A stretch of DNA of 64,000 bases from Bacillota bacterium (GTDB lineage Bacteria; Bacillota_I; Bacilli_A; ML615J-28; CAG-698), in the NCBI GenBank assembly GCA_016280895.1, contig JAEEHM010000093.1, forward strand, positions 38,750 through 102,749, written 5' to 3'. Made by a program: the position numbers and the translations under genes. The notes beneath the pieces are model-generated. The model ran no database searches. It was given only the letters and a program-made list of their open reading frames with translations, and was not told the DNA's origin. This document shows positions 41,080-50,499 of the stretch, in pieces; within the stretch, counting starts at the first letter, position 1, and the number at the start of each line of letters is the position of its first letter.

Positions 41080-41874
41080 ATGAATTATACATCTTTGATT
41101 ATTGATATAAAAAAGTCAAGAAAACTAAATGATTCAGATAGATTTAAAGCACAAATTAAATTGCTTAAAATAATAAATAGTATGAACATCGTGTTTGAAG
41201 ATAGTATGAATAAGATGTTTGAATTTTCATCAGGAGATTCAATACAAGCACTTTTTAAAAAAACAACTGATGCGTTAAATTGCTTTTATATCATAGAATC
41301 TATGTTTTTCCCGTATGAAATTTGGGCAGGAATCGGAATAGGCACAGTAAATGATAAAATTATAAAATCAAGTTCTTTTACTGGCTCAAATATGATTGAT
41401 GGTGAATCTTATCATAAAGCTGTACAAGCAATAACTGAATGTAAAGATAGTAATGTGAATTGTAAAGTTTTGTCAAGCGAAAACAAAATGGATGATGTAA
41501 ATGACATATTAGAAATTTGTTGTAGAATGAAACAGGAAATGACAAACAAACAATTAGAAATATATAGTTTGTTTTCTATAATCTTTCCATTAATTCCAAT
41601 TGACATAGAAAAAAAGAAACAGTATGAAGAGCTGTTATTAATTAAGATAAATTATTATAAACCATCGGAACAAACAAAAAAAATGATTAATAACACTTTT
41701 GAGGAAATGAATGAGCATAGAGAAATTTATTATAAAAAATATAATACAAGATTAGTATATCCTATTGCTGATTTACTTTGCGTAAGTAATGAAAATATTA
41801 GAAAAATTAGGGAAGCTGGAAAATTCGATTTGATTAGGAAGTCGGAAAACGTGGTTTTAAACATGCTAAAATAA
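41080..41874 (+). CDS. satD: SatD-family protein
   Basis: 264 residues from ATG 41080 after GGAAAGGGG; the track start at 41029 lies in the promoter. MNYTSLIIDIKKSRKLNDSD, FEFSSGDSIQALFKKTTDAL, IWAGIGIGTVNDKI and GESYHKAVQAITE follow the SatD pattern, which resembles a degenerate nucleotide-cyclase-like fold. The C-terminal ADLLCVSNENIRKIREAGKF looks like a helix-turn-helix. SatD was named in the acid-tolerance sat locus of Streptococcus mutans; the biochemical role is unknown. It pairs with the DUF3307 gene downstream. Confidence 0.75.
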   Translation: MNYTSLIIDIKKSRKLNDSDRFKAQIKLLKIINSMNIVFEDSMNKMFEFSSGDSIQALFKKTTDALNCFYIIESMFFPYEIWAGIGIGTVNDKIIKSSSFTGSNMIDGESYHKAVQAITECKDSNVNCKVLSSENKMDDVNDILEICCRMKQEMTNKQLEIYSLFSIIFPLIPIDIEKKKQYEELLLIKINYYKPSEQTKKMINNTFEEMNEHREIYYKKYNTRLVYPIADLLCVSNENIRKIREAGKFDLIRKSENVVLNMLK

Positions 41875-41892
41875 AGAAAGAGGGGATTAATT

Positions 41893-42735
41893 ATGCTTTT
41901 TAAACTGTTACTTATTGGTCATTTTTTAGGTGATTTCTTTTTTCAGCCAAAAAAAATAGCTGAAGGAAAGAAAGAAAATATTAATTTGTTTGTATTGCAT
42001 ATTGTTATTTATTCGGTTTTGATTTCTTTAGTATTACTAATTTATGAAAAATGGTGGGTGCAAATCATCTTATTTTTTGTTACCTTCTTTTCTCATTTTT
42101 GTATTGATTGGGTTAAATCCAGAAAAATAGAAAAGTTTTTTAAAGATAATGTAGAAGGAATTGATTTTTGGTCATTCATTATAGATCAGGTATTACATAT
42201 TTCAATCTTATTTATTTATTTTCTTGTATGTGATAGGGAATTAAATATAATAGGGATAAGTATTAAAAATTGCCGACTACTTGCAGACTTTAGTCTTTCA
42301 TATACATTAATTGTTAATTATATGTTGTCTATTTTGATTTTAATTCTTCCTACTATGATATTTATAAAAAAACTATTAACTTATATGTTTAAACAAAAAA
42401 ATAAAAAAGATAATTCCTCACAAAATGAATGTGTAGATAATAATCAGCAAGAGAAAAACAACAGTAATTTAGCACAAAATGAAAATAAAAATAGTACAGA
42501 CGAGATACAAATAGTAGAAACAGCAAATGTTGGCGCTTTTATTGGAGTATTAGAAAGATTACTTATTTTACTATTGGGTACTATTAACTTGTACACATCA
42601 ATTCCAATAGTACTTACTGCAAAGTCAATTGCTAGATTTCATCAATTATCAAAGCAAGAGTTCGCGGAAAAATATTTATTGGGAACAATGGTAAGCTTGA
42701 TTATTACAATAATAGTAATGCTGTGTATATTCTAA
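41893..42735 (+). CDS. DUF3307 membrane protein, SatD partner
   Basis: 280 residues with about six hydrophobic segments. LLIGHFLGDFFFQPKKIAEG at the N-terminus and HFCIDWVKSRKIEKF near residue 75 are DUF3307 motifs (conserved His and Asp within membrane helices). A polar Asn/Gln-rich linker (about 170-205) separates two membrane halves. It lies 18 bases after satD with AAGAGGGG, so the pair is an operon. SatD and DUF3307 proteins often occur together. Confidence 0.75.
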   Translation: MLFKLLLIGHFLGDFFFQPKKIAEGKKENINLFVLHIVIYSVLISLVLLIYEKWWVQIILFFVTFFSHFCIDWVKSRKIEKFFKDNVEGIDFWSFIIDQVLHISILFIYFLVCDRELNIIGISIKNCRLLADFSLSYTLIVNYMLSILILILPTMIFIKKLLTYMFKQKNKKDNSSQNECVDNNQQEKNNSNLAQNENKNSTDEIQIVETANVGAFIGVLERLLILLLGTINLYTSIPIVLTAKSIARFHQLSKQEFAEKYLLGTMVSLIITIIVMLCIF

Positions 42736-42811
42736 TTTATATTTTATGCAATTGAACGACTTATACTAGATTATACAAATTATCAATAACCATATCAAGT
42801 AAAATAAAAAA

Positions 42812-42874
42812 ATGAAATTAGGCGATGTTGCACAATATAAAGACTTAAAATCTTTCTATAATTTAAAGAAGTAA
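42812..42874 (+). pseudogene. 3' tail of enolase (second copy)
   Basis: Reads [20 protein letters not shown]-stop, against [20 protein letters not shown]-stop at the end of eno. DNA identity is high but not complete (four differences in 57 bases), so it comes from a different eno allele. A terminator similar to that of eno follows. It marks the right-hand boundary of the satD/DUF3307 insertion. Confidence 0.85.
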
Positions 42875-42883
42875 ATTAGAAAT

Positions 42884-42918
42884 AGAGGAAAGTAATTATT
42901 GTTTTCCTCTTTTTTTAT
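42884..42918 (+). terminator. Terminator after the enolase tail copy
   Basis: AGAGGAAA pairs with TTTCCTCT across an 11-base loop, followed by T7. It resembles the real eno terminator, as expected if both came with eno tails. Confidence 0.8.
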
Positions 42919-43001
42919 TCATTTCACGCAATAATGTATAATAAAATATTGAATAATGATATTTATTATGATAAAATAAACATATAAGGAGAAGAAGGAA
43001 A

Positions 43002-43742
43002 ATGAAAAAATTATTATTATTTCTTATATTAATGTTCTCAGTTTCATTCTTATTTGCCTGTTCATTACCTAGTATTGATGATGAAAATAAAGATGATGAA
43101 ACAGAAGAAAAAGAAAATGAAAACGAAAAAGAAGATGACACTACAAGTGTAAAAGAAGATTATGATTCAAGTCAAATTGAAAATAAACTTGATGCTTTAA
43201 GACAAAAAGATGGTTACTTCATTAAATATGAATATCAAGATGATGAAGAACCAACAATCATCGCATTTGGTGCTAAAGGTGATTTATTCTATCTAATCTC
43301 TAATGGAGAAGAAGCTATCTTTGATTTAAGCCATGAAGATCATATGGATAATTATACTAAAACAGATGGAGAATGGTCTTTATCAACAATCGAATATAAA
43401 GATGGATTAACAAAAGAATATGCACAAACTATCGTTGATTCATACACTGCTCTTGCAAACAGCTTATGTACAATGTATGAAGTCATAACTGATGATAATT
43501 TCGTGAAATCATCAGCTACAATTGCGGGAAGAGCTTGCGATCAATATACAACATTAGTTACAGCAGGTGTATATATTAAATATACTGTTTGTGTTGATAA
43601 AGAAACTGGTGCTTGCTTAAAATGGTTAGTTGAAGGTACTACAGATGCTGGTAGGGTTTCTGCTTCATTTGAATGTAAAGAATTTAAAACAAACTATAAT
43701 ATTGAATTACCACAAGTTCCACAAGCAGAAGGTGAAGAATAA
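43002..43742 (+). CDS. Lipoprotein of unknown function
   Basis: 246 residues. The signal peptide MKKLLLFLILMFSVSFLFAC ends in a lipobox (LFAC), followed by a long Glu/Asp/Lys-rich linker (about 28-52) and a beta-rich domain with IIAFGAKGDLFYLISNGEEA and YIKYTVCVDKETGACLKWLV, a fold reminiscent of LolA/YceI-like outer-surface proteins only in outline. AGGAGAAGAAGG precedes the ATG. It stands alone with a terminator downstream. I do not recognise a specific family. Confidence 0.7.
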   Translation: MKKLLLFLILMFSVSFLFACSLPSIDDENKDDETEEKENENEKEDDTTSVKEDYDSSQIENKLDALRQKDGYFIKYEYQDDEEPTIIAFGAKGDLFYLISNGEEAIFDLSHEDHMDNYTKTDGEWSLSTIEYKDGLTKEYAQTIVDSYTALANSLCTMYEVITDDNFVKSSATIAGRACDQYTTLVTAGVYIKYTVCVDKETGACLKWLVEGTTDAGRVSASFECKEFKTNYNIELPQVPQAEGEE

Positions 43743-43750
43743 TCAAAATA

Positions 43751-43790
43751 AAACTATTAATGAGATTGTTTTCATTAATAGTTTTTTATT
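43751..43790 (+). terminator. Terminator after the lipoprotein gene
   Basis: AAACTATTAATGA pairs with TCATTAATAGTTT and is followed by TTTATT. Confidence 0.8.
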
Positions 43791-43836
43791 ATTTGTGTTA
43801 TAATATGTACTAGGTGATATATATCAGGAGATACTT

Positions 43837-44652
43837 ATGAAAATATATAATGGATGTGAAAATACATTTGTGATTGGTAAATATGAAGAAGGAATGGATG
43901 TTTCTAAAACTGCAATTGAAAAATGCAATCAATATGATGTTGATGGTTTAATTCTTCTTGACATATATAATAAGAAACAAAACTGTATTTTTAAGATGAT
44001 TTTCTACAATCGTGATGGCACAAACGGATATATGTGTGGTAATGGCATTAGATGTTTAATGCGATATGCTTATGAAGAAGGCATGTTAAATGTTAATGAA
44101 CTTTATAAGGTTGACACATATACTGGTATTAAGGAATGTACTATCATATCAACATCTCCATTTATTGTGAAAGTAAATTTAGGCAAGCCTTCATATGATC
44201 CAAAAGATGTTGAAATAGATTCTGATAGAGAATGTTTTAACGGAGATATTAATGTAGATGGAAAAGATATAAAAATATCTTGTTTGTTTTTAACAACCCA
44301 TCATGCTGTGGTATTATTAAAATCAAAAGAAGAATTAGATGAAATAAAAGCACACAAAATCGGTGAAAAATTAAAAGTGCATCCTTTCTTTAAAAAAGGA
44401 ATTAATGTTAATTTTGTGTATGTAATAGATAGAAATAATATTTTCTTGCAAACCTGTGAGCGTGGAGTAGGCTATACCTTAGCATGTGGAACTGGTGCAA
44501 GCTCATCATTTGCAGTACTTAGAAGAATGAAGAAGGTAAATGATGAAGTTACAGCTCATTTTATTAAGGGAGATATTAAAATAAGAGAAAATGAAAATAA
44601 AGATATTATTATGATTGGAAGAGCTGATACTGGTAAAACAATAGACTTATAA
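43837..44652 (+). CDS. dapF: Diaminopimelate epimerase
   Basis: 271 residues. The two catalytic cysteines lie in GYMCGNGIRCLMRYA (about residue 73) and TLACGTGASSSFAVL (about 217), the standard DapF pair. It converts LL- to meso-diaminopimelate for peptidoglycan and lysine synthesis. It has its own promoter (TATAAT at about 43799) and a terminator that starts inside the last codons. Confidence 0.93.
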   Translation: MKIYNGCENTFVIGKYEEGMDVSKTAIEKCNQYDVDGLILLDIYNKKQNCIFKMIFYNRDGTNGYMCGNGIRCLMRYAYEEGMLNVNELYKVDTYTGIKECTIISTSPFIVKVNLGKPSYDPKDVEIDSDRECFNGDINVDGKDIKISCLFLTTHHAVVLLKSKEELDEIKAHKIGEKLKVHPFFKKGINVNFVYVIDRNNIFLQTCERGVGYTLACGTGASSSFAVLRRMKKVNDEVTAHFIKGDIKIRENENKDIIMIGRADTGKTIDL

Positions 44653-44668
44653 AATAAGTCTATTTTTC
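44640..44668 (+). terminator. dapF terminator overlapping the stop codon
   Basis: AATAGACTTAT-AAA-ATAAGTCTATT followed by TTTC; the 5' arm encodes the last DapF residues and the TAA. Confidence 0.8.
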
Positions 44669-44733
44669 AATTGAAGAAAAGGCCTAAAATATGGTATAAT
44701 ATATAGGTAAAAATATGCATAGAGGATATAATT

Positions 44734-45708
44734 ATGGCATTTAATTTTTTTAAATCAAAAAGAAAAAAAGAAGTAATCGACATGAATCAAATGATAGAAA
44801 CAAAGAAGCTTGTCGATGAAAAGAAAAAGGCTGAAAAAATAGAAGAAATATCTGTTGATCTATCATCTTTAAATAAAGAAGAAGCACCAACAATTGATGA
44901 TATTAAAGAAGAAAAAAAAGAAATTGAAATAAAAGAAGAAAACATAGAAATTAATTTCTTAGATGTTATCAAAAAATTAAGTGATGCTAAAAGCCAAATT
45001 AGTCCGATTATGCATGAATATTACATCAGTAAAATCTTTTCACGAGTTGCATTAGAAGAAAAAGAATTTAAGATGCAAGTAGCAGAACTTGACAAACAAA
45101 TTGAAAAGATTACAAGCGATATAAAAGATATTGAAAGAAGTATTGAATTTTATAAGAAAGTAAATAATAAAATTCAAGAAGAAGAAATTAGAATAAATAA
45201 TCGAGTAGATAAATTATTATTAAATGAAAAGATGATCAAACAAAGATTTTTAGATATTAATAATTTATATTATACTCATTTAAAAATAACTACAGTTAGT
45301 GTATGTATTAATAAATCAAATGATAAATTAGAAGAATTCTTTAAATTGATAGACGAAATAATCTCTAAATATAAGAATTTAAGTGATGCTGCATATGACC
45401 TATATTATTCAAGTGGTGATTTTATTGTAGCATTTGTGAAAGAAATGGTAGAAGATTTTAAATATACTAATAATATTGATTATATCAATAAATATACTTA
45501 TTCATTCTTTTTATCTACAGATGCAGTAATAACACTTGATTTAAATGAATGGATAGATTTATATAATAAAGTTAAATTCGCGTATAAATCTTTAGCAAAC
45601 ATTGAAGTAGATGCATATTTACGCTTAAAAACAAAATATAATTATTTTGAAGCTATTTATACTATTTTAATGATGCAATCAGAAATGGCAAATAAAGAAA
45701 GGAAATAG
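44734..45708 (+). CDS. Coiled-coil protein of unknown function
   Basis: 324 residues, no signal peptide. The N-terminal 70 residues are Lys/Glu-rich and disordered-looking; a long helical region (about 110-175, LDKQIEKITSDIKDIERSIE) predicts a coiled coil, and the C-terminal part is helical. TATAAT and GAGGAT precede ATG 44734. It leads an operon with the PHP phosphoesterase and rRNA-modification genes (2-base gap). I do not recognise the family. Confidence 0.7.
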   Translation: MAFNFFKSKRKKEVIDMNQMIETKKLVDEKKKAEKIEEISVDLSSLNKEEAPTIDDIKEEKKEIEIKEENIEINFLDVIKKLSDAKSQISPIMHEYYISKIFSRVALEEKEFKMQVAELDKQIEKITSDIKDIERSIEFYKKVNNKIQEEEIRINNRVDKLLLNEKMIKQRFLDINNLYYTHLKITTVSVCINKSNDKLEEFFKLIDEIISKYKNLSDAAYDLYYSSGDFIVAFVKEMVEDFKYTNNIDYINKYTYSFFLSTDAVITLDLNEWIDLYNKVKFAYKSLANIEVDAYLRLKTKYNYFEAIYTILMMQSEMANKERK

Positions 45709-45710
45709 AA

Positions 45711-46526
45711 ATGAGAGCTGATTTACATTCACATACAATATATTCTGATGGTACATTTACTATTCCTGAAATTATTAAAAGAGCAATTGATAGAGACATA
45801 GATATCCTAGCTATCACAGACCATGATACTTTCGATGGGGCTAAAATTGCGTATGAGATGGGACCTAAAATGGGACTTAGAGTAATCTATGGAATGGAAC
45901 TATCAACAGAAAGAAATGGAGAAAGTATCCATGTATTATGTTATTTCAGCAAACCCCAAGAAAACAGTGTTTTAATTAAAGCTTTAGAAGAACAAAGAAG
46001 AAATCGTAAATTACGTGCTTATAAGATGGTAGAATTGTTGAAGAAGCATTTTAATATTGAGCTTGATACTAAATTCATTGAAGAAAGAGAAAGTATCACA
46101 AGAGGTACAATCGGAGATGAACTTCTAAAACAAGGCTTTGTTGAAAACAAAAAAGAAGCATTTACTAAAATGATTGGCAGTGGATGCCCAGCATATATTC
46201 CATCTACTAAATTATCAACTGAAGATGGTATTAAATTAATCAAAGAAGCTGGTGGTTTATGTGTACTTGCTCATCCATGCTTATACAAGAAAAACAATAT
46301 TGAAGAATTAATTAAATTAGGTGTTGTTGGCATTGAGGCTGTATATCCTAATAATGAAAATAATGAAACCAAATATCGCGATTTAGCAAGAAAATATAAT
46401 CTACTAGTAACAGGGGGATCTGATTTTCATATGGACTGTGATTATAAACATGCTAATGTTGGTACAAGTTTCATCAAAGACAATGACCTGAGAAAGTTCT
46501 TGAGGATTTTAGAAAATGAACATTAG
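45711..46526 (+). CDS. PHP-domain phosphoesterase (TrpH/RNase AM-like)
   Basis: 271 residues. ADLHSHTIYSDGTFTIPEII, AITDHDTFDGAKIAYE, GMELSTERNGESIHVLCYF, VLAHPCLYKK and GGSDFHMDCDYKHANVG carry the PHP metal ligands in order. Relatives remove nucleotides from short oligonucleotides or from 3',5'-bisphosphates and help process rRNA ends. It sits immediately before rsmB and overlaps it by 11 bases. Confidence 0.88.
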   Translation: MRADLHSHTIYSDGTFTIPEIIKRAIDRDIDILAITDHDTFDGAKIAYEMGPKMGLRVIYGMELSTERNGESIHVLCYFSKPQENSVLIKALEEQRRNRKLRAYKMVELLKKHFNIELDTKFIEERESITRGTIGDELLKQGFVENKKEAFTKMIGSGCPAYIPSTKLSTEDGIKLIKEAGGLCVLAHPCLYKKNNIEELIKLGVVGIEAVYPNNENNETKYRDLARKYNLLVTGGSDFHMDCDYKHANVGTSFIKDNDLRKFLRILENEH

Positions 46527-47778
46527 ACAATTAGCAGCAGATGCAATTGAGAAAATATTATATAAGGGTGCATATGTTAATATCACCATCAATGAATATT
46601 TCAATAAATTTGATTTAACTAAGGAAGAAAAAGCCTTATTCACAATTTTAGTAATGGGCACAGTTGAACATAAAATTACTTTAGCTTATTATTTAGAGCC
46701 TTATCTAAAGAAGAAACAAAAGCCTTGGGTATATGTTATATTAATGATGTCTACTTATCAAATTGTGTACATGAAGGTAGAGAATCATTATGTTGTTAAT
46801 GAAGCTGTTAATTTAGGTAATATCAAAGATCGAAATATTGGTGGATTCATCAATGCAGTACTTAGAAATTTATTAAGACATGAACTTAGAGATATCAGTG
46901 CTGATGATGAAATTAAATATTTGAGTTTGAAATATTCTTATCCTACATGGCTTGTGTCATATTTACTTTCATATTATAAATTCATTGAACTTGAAAGATT
47001 ATTTTCGTATAATGAAACAAACAAAAAATGTGTAATTAGAGTAAATACACTAAAAGCAAGTAATGAAGAAATAGAAGAAAAATTAAAAGAAGAAAATGTT
47101 GAATATAAAAAGCATGATCTTGTGGAAAACGGCTATGTATGTGATAAACCTTTAATGAATAGTGAGATGTTTAAAGATGGTTTAATCACTATTCAAGATA
47201 TTGCAAGTCAAAAAGTTGCTGAAGTATTAGCACCAAAAAGAGGTACAAATGTCTTAGATATGTGTGCTGCTCCTGGTTCTAAAACTGCACATCTAGCAGC
47301 AATTATGCAAAATTCAGGTACAATTTATGCCTGTGATATTTATCAACACAAGATTAAACTGATGAATAATGGCTTCAAAAGATTAGGTGTTGAGAATGTG
47401 AAGACGCAATTGATTGATGCAAGAAAAATATCAGAAATTGTGAGAAAAGAATCTTTTGATTATATCTTACTTGATATGCCTTGTAGTGGTATGGGAGTTA
47501 TGCAACATAAGGTAGATCTTAAATATAATTTAAGCTATCAATCAGTAGAAGAAACAATAAAATTACAAAAAGAATTAATTGAAGCAAGTTATAAACTACT
47601 TAAAAAAGGTGGAGAAATTGTGATATCAACATGCACCATCAACAAAGCAGAAAACGAAGAAAATATTGAAGAATTTATTAAGAATCATAGGGATATGAAT
47701 ATCATTTATGAGAAACAATTCATGCCTTATGAATATGAAACTGATGGATTCTTCATCTGTAAATTAGTAAAGGAATAA
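46516..47778 (+). CDS. rsmB: 16S rRNA m5C967 methyltransferase RsmB
   Basis: 420 residues: an N-terminal NusB-like RNA-binding domain (about 1-130) and a C-terminal SAM methyltransferase with LDMCAAPGSKTAHLAAIMQN, LLDMPCSGMGVMQHK and STCTINKAENEENIEEF; the PC and TC motifs hold the two catalytic cysteines. It methylates C967 of 16S rRNA. It is followed 6 bases later by rlmN, the common Bacillota order. Confidence 0.92.
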   Translation: MNIRQLAADAIEKILYKGAYVNITINEYFNKFDLTKEEKALFTILVMGTVEHKITLAYYLEPYLKKKQKPWVYVILMMSTYQIVYMKVENHYVVNEAVNLGNIKDRNIGGFINAVLRNLLRHELRDISADDEIKYLSLKYSYPTWLVSYLLSYYKFIELERLFSYNETNKKCVIRVNTLKASNEEIEEKLKEENVEYKKHDLVENGYVCDKPLMNSEMFKDGLITIQDIASQKVAEVLAPKRGTNVLDMCAAPGSKTAHLAAIMQNSGTIYACDIYQHKIKLMNNGFKRLGVENVKTQLIDARKISEIVRKESFDYILLDMPCSGMGVMQHKVDLKYNLSYQSVEETIKLQKELIEASYKLLKKGGEIVISTCTINKAENEENIEEFIKNHRDMNIIYEKQFMPYEYETDGFFICKLVKE

Positions 47779-47783
47779 ATAAT

Positions 47784-48833
47784 ATGTACAATATTTACGA
47801 CTATCCAATAGAAGAATTAGAAGAAATATTAGTAAATGATGGGCAGAAGAAATTTAGAGCTACCCAAGTTTTTGAGTGGATCTATCGTCAAGGAATAAAA
47901 GACTTCTCTAAGATGACAAATATTGGAAACGCAAATATTGAATATTTTCAAACTCACTTTGAAATTAAAGAATTAGAAGTCATAAAACTACAAATATCTA
48001 GTGATGGAACTAGGAAATATCTGTTTAGATTAGATGATGGACATTTAGTAGAAACTGTCCTGATGAAGCAAGAATATGGCTATAGTGTTTGTGTATCAAG
48101 TCAGGTTGGTTGTAATATGGGCTGTGCCTTCTGTGCATCAGGCCTTCTTAAGAAACAAAGAAATTTAAAAGTTAGTGAAATGGTAAGCCAAGTTACTAAA
48201 ATCAATGAAGATTTAAAAGAAATAGGTGAACGTGTTAGCCATGTGGTTGTCATGGGAATTGGTGAACCTTTTGATAATTATGATAATTTACTTAAGTTTT
48301 TAAAAATCATCAATTACGCAAAGGGCTTAGAAATAGGATCTCGTCATATTACTGTATCAACTTCTGGCCTAGCTCCTAAAATTATAGAATTTGCGTCATT
48401 CCCTCTTCAAATAAATCTAGCTATCAGTCTTCATTTTGCATCAGATGAAAAAAGAAATAAATATATGCCAGTTAATAAAGCATATAATCTAAACACTTTA
48501 TTTGAAGCCTTAGATGTTTATTATAAAATGACTAATCGTAGAATTACTTTTGAATATATCATGTTAGATGGAATTAATGATTCAATTACAGATGCTTATG
48601 ATTTAATTAAATTAATTAGAGGCATGAATGCTTATGTTAATTTAATACCAATGAACGAAACAGGAAGTAAATTTAGAAGAAGTAGTCAAGAAAATGTGAA
48701 GAGATTCTTTGATATTTTATCTAAAAATGGTATCAATGTAATTTTAAGAAAAGAACAAGGACATGATATTGATGCTGCTTGTGGCCAATTAAGAGTAAAA
48801 ACAATGAAAGAGAATAATCAATGGAAGGATTAA
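47784..48833 (+). CDS. rlmN: 23S rRNA m2A2503 methyltransferase RlmN
   Basis: 349 residues. CVSSQVGCNMGCAFCASGLL holds the radical-SAM CxxxCxxC cluster, VVMGIGEPFDNYDN is the GEP motif and DIDAACGQLR near the C-terminus carries the mechanistic Cys. It methylates A2503 of 23S rRNA and some tRNAs. Its end overlaps the rsgA start by 13 bases. Confidence 0.95.
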   Translation: MYNIYDYPIEELEEILVNDGQKKFRATQVFEWIYRQGIKDFSKMTNIGNANIEYFQTHFEIKELEVIKLQISSDGTRKYLFRLDDGHLVETVLMKQEYGYSVCVSSQVGCNMGCAFCASGLLKKQRNLKVSEMVSQVTKINEDLKEIGERVSHVVVMGIGEPFDNYDNLLKFLKIINYAKGLEIGSRHITVSTSGLAPKIIEFASFPLQINLAISLHFASDEKRNKYMPVNKAYNLNTLFEALDVYYKMTNRRITFEYIMLDGINDSITDAYDLIKLIRGMNAYVNLIPMNETGSKFRRSSQENVKRFFDILSKNGINVILRKEQGHDIDAACGQLRVKTMKENNQWKD

Positions 48834-49726
48834 TAATTAAACTTATAAGTGGTGAATATACCTGCTTACTAGAAAATAAAGAAATTAGAATATGTAAACC
48901 AATTGGTATATTTCGCTTAAATAAAGAAGAACCAAAGGTAGGAGATAAGGTAATTGTGGAAGAAAATTCCATTGTGAAATTACTGACTCGTAAAAATGAT
49001 TTAATTAGACCTAATGTTAGTAATGTCGATAAAGCCTTTATCATTACATCTTTAGTTGAACCAGATTTAAATCTAAATCTACTTGATCGATTAATTGCAA
49101 GTATTGAATATAATAATATTGATATTGTGCTTGCTTTTAGTAAGGCTGATTTAGTTAAAGATATTAAAGAATATGATAATATCTTCAATTATTATAAGGG
49201 TTTAGGCTATCATACATATTTTCTTCCAAATGAAAAAGAAGAATTAAAATTAGAATTTAAGGATTCTATTTCTGTTCTTGTTGGTCAAAGTGGTGTTGGT
49301 AAGAGCACTATGCTTAATTATTTCTGTGATCTAAATTTAAAAACAGATGTTATATCAAAGGCCTTAGGTAGAGGTAAACATACGACAAGACATGTAGAAT
49401 TATTAGAAATATGTGGCGGCTTTGTTGCTGATACACCTGGCTTTGGAAGTTTAGATCTTGAAATGGATGAAATAAGCCTAGCACATAATTTTAGAGAATT
49501 CTTTAAATGTAAATGTAAATTTAATGGATGTTTGCATCTAAATGAACCTGGATGCATGGTAAAAGAAAAAGTTGAGAATAAAGAAATATTAAAATCTAGA
49601 TATGATAATTATTTAGTATTTATCAATGAAATCCGTCAAAAGAGAGAAAAGGGCTATAAGGAAGCATCTTTTTCTACTAAGGGATATCATTCAAAAAAAT
49701 CAAACGAAAAAGATAAAAAGAAATAA
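48821..49726 (+). CDS. rsgA: Ribosome small-subunit-dependent GTPase RsgA
   Basis: 301 residues: N-terminal OB-fold, circularly permuted GTPase with VGQSGVGKSTMLNYF (G1) after AFSKADLV (G4), GKHTTRHVELLE (G2) and VADTPGFGSLDL (G3), and a C-terminal zinc site CKCKFNGCLHLNEPGC. It helps mature the 30S subunit. In many Bacillota prpC and prkC lie between rlmN and rsgA; here they are absent and the two genes overlap. Confidence 0.93.
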   Translation: MEGLIIKLISGEYTCLLENKEIRICKPIGIFRLNKEEPKVGDKVIVEENSIVKLLTRKNDLIRPNVSNVDKAFIITSLVEPDLNLNLLDRLIASIEYNNIDIVLAFSKADLVKDIKEYDNIFNYYKGLGYHTYFLPNEKEELKLEFKDSISVLVGQSGVGKSTMLNYFCDLNLKTDVISKALGRGKHTTRHVELLEICGGFVADTPGFGSLDLEMDEISLAHNFREFFKCKCKFNGCLHLNEPGCMVKEKVENKEILKSRYDNYLVFINEIRQKREKGYKEASFSTKGYHSKKSNEKDKKK

Positions 49727-49738
49727 AGGAGAAATAAA

Positions 49739-50395
49739 ATGTATATTGCTGCACCATCAATTTTATCAGCTGATTTTTCAAAGCTATTAGAGGAAGTAAA
49801 GGATGTAAGTACTGCTAAGTTCTTACATATTGATGTAATGGATGGACACTTTGTGCCTAATATCACAATTGGACCATTAATTGTGAAATCAATTAAAGGA
49901 AAGGTTGATATGGTATTTGATTGTCATTTGATGATATCAGATCCTAAAAAATATACAGAAAGTTTTGCGAAATCTGGTGCTGATATTATCACATTCCATT
50001 ATGAGGCACTAAATTCTAAAGAAGAAATATTAGATTTAATTGATTATATTCATTCATTTAAAATCCATGCTGGTATTTCTATTAAACCAAATACTAGTGT
50101 AGATGTATTAGATGAGGAAATATTATCTAAGGTTGATCTTGTGTTAGTGATGAGTGTTGAACCTGGCTTTGGTGGACAAAAATTTATGGAAAATTCGCTT
50201 CCAAAAATTAAGAAACTAAGAGAATTAAAGGATAAATTTAAATACAATTACATTATTGAAGTAGATGGTGGCATCAATAAAGAAACTGCAGTTCTTGTAA
50301 AAAAAGCAGGTGTAGAAGCAATCGTAGCTGGTACTTATGTATTTAAGAGCCAAAATAGAAAAGAAACAATAAAAGAATTAGAAAAAGATTTCTAA
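49739..50395 (+). CDS. rpe: Ribulose-phosphate 3-epimerase
   Basis: 218 residues of TIM-barrel fold. LHIDVMDGHFVPNITIGP, VMSVEPGFGGQKFM and IIEVDGGINKETAVL carry the two catalytic Asp residues and the phosphate-binding loop. It interconverts D-ribulose 5-phosphate and D-xylulose 5-phosphate. AAAGGAG precedes ATG 49739 and it closes the rsmB operon; a terminator overlaps its stop. Confidence 0.94.
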   Translation: MYIAAPSILSADFSKLLEEVKDVSTAKFLHIDVMDGHFVPNITIGPLIVKSIKGKVDMVFDCHLMISDPKKYTESFAKSGADIITFHYEALNSKEEILDLIDYIHSFKIHAGISIKPNTSVDVLDEEILSKVDLVLVMSVEPGFGGQKFMENSLPKIKKLRELKDKFKYNYIIEVDGGINKETAVLVKKAGVEAIVAGTYVFKSQNRKETIKELEKDF

Positions 50396-50412
50396 GTCTT
50401 TTTCTTTTTTTA
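50381..50412 (+). terminator. rpe terminator overlapping the stop codon
   Basis: GAAAAAGA-TTTCTAAG-TCTTTTTC followed by T6. Confidence 0.75.
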
Positions 50413-50442
50413 AAAATGTCATAAAATTTTACAATTTATATA

Positions 50443-50471
50443 TTGAAAAATATGACAAATAATGATATAAT
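50443..50471 (+). promoter_or_regulatory. Promoter of the XRE/ImmA/PIN operon
   Basis: TTGAAA (50443-50448), 17 bp and TATAAT (50466-50471). TGTCATA at 50418 and TATGACA at 50451 are inverted half-sites around the -35 and could be the binding site of the XRE protein encoded next. Confidence 0.6.
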
Positions 50472-50499
50472 ATAGTTGTAAGAAAGTGAGGAGAGGAAA

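Noticed and set aside
48733-49188. 151-aa reverse ORF over rlmN/rsgA
   Set aside because: It lies fully on two well-supported core genes, and its sequence is the Leu/Ser/Ile-rich type of antisense shadows.
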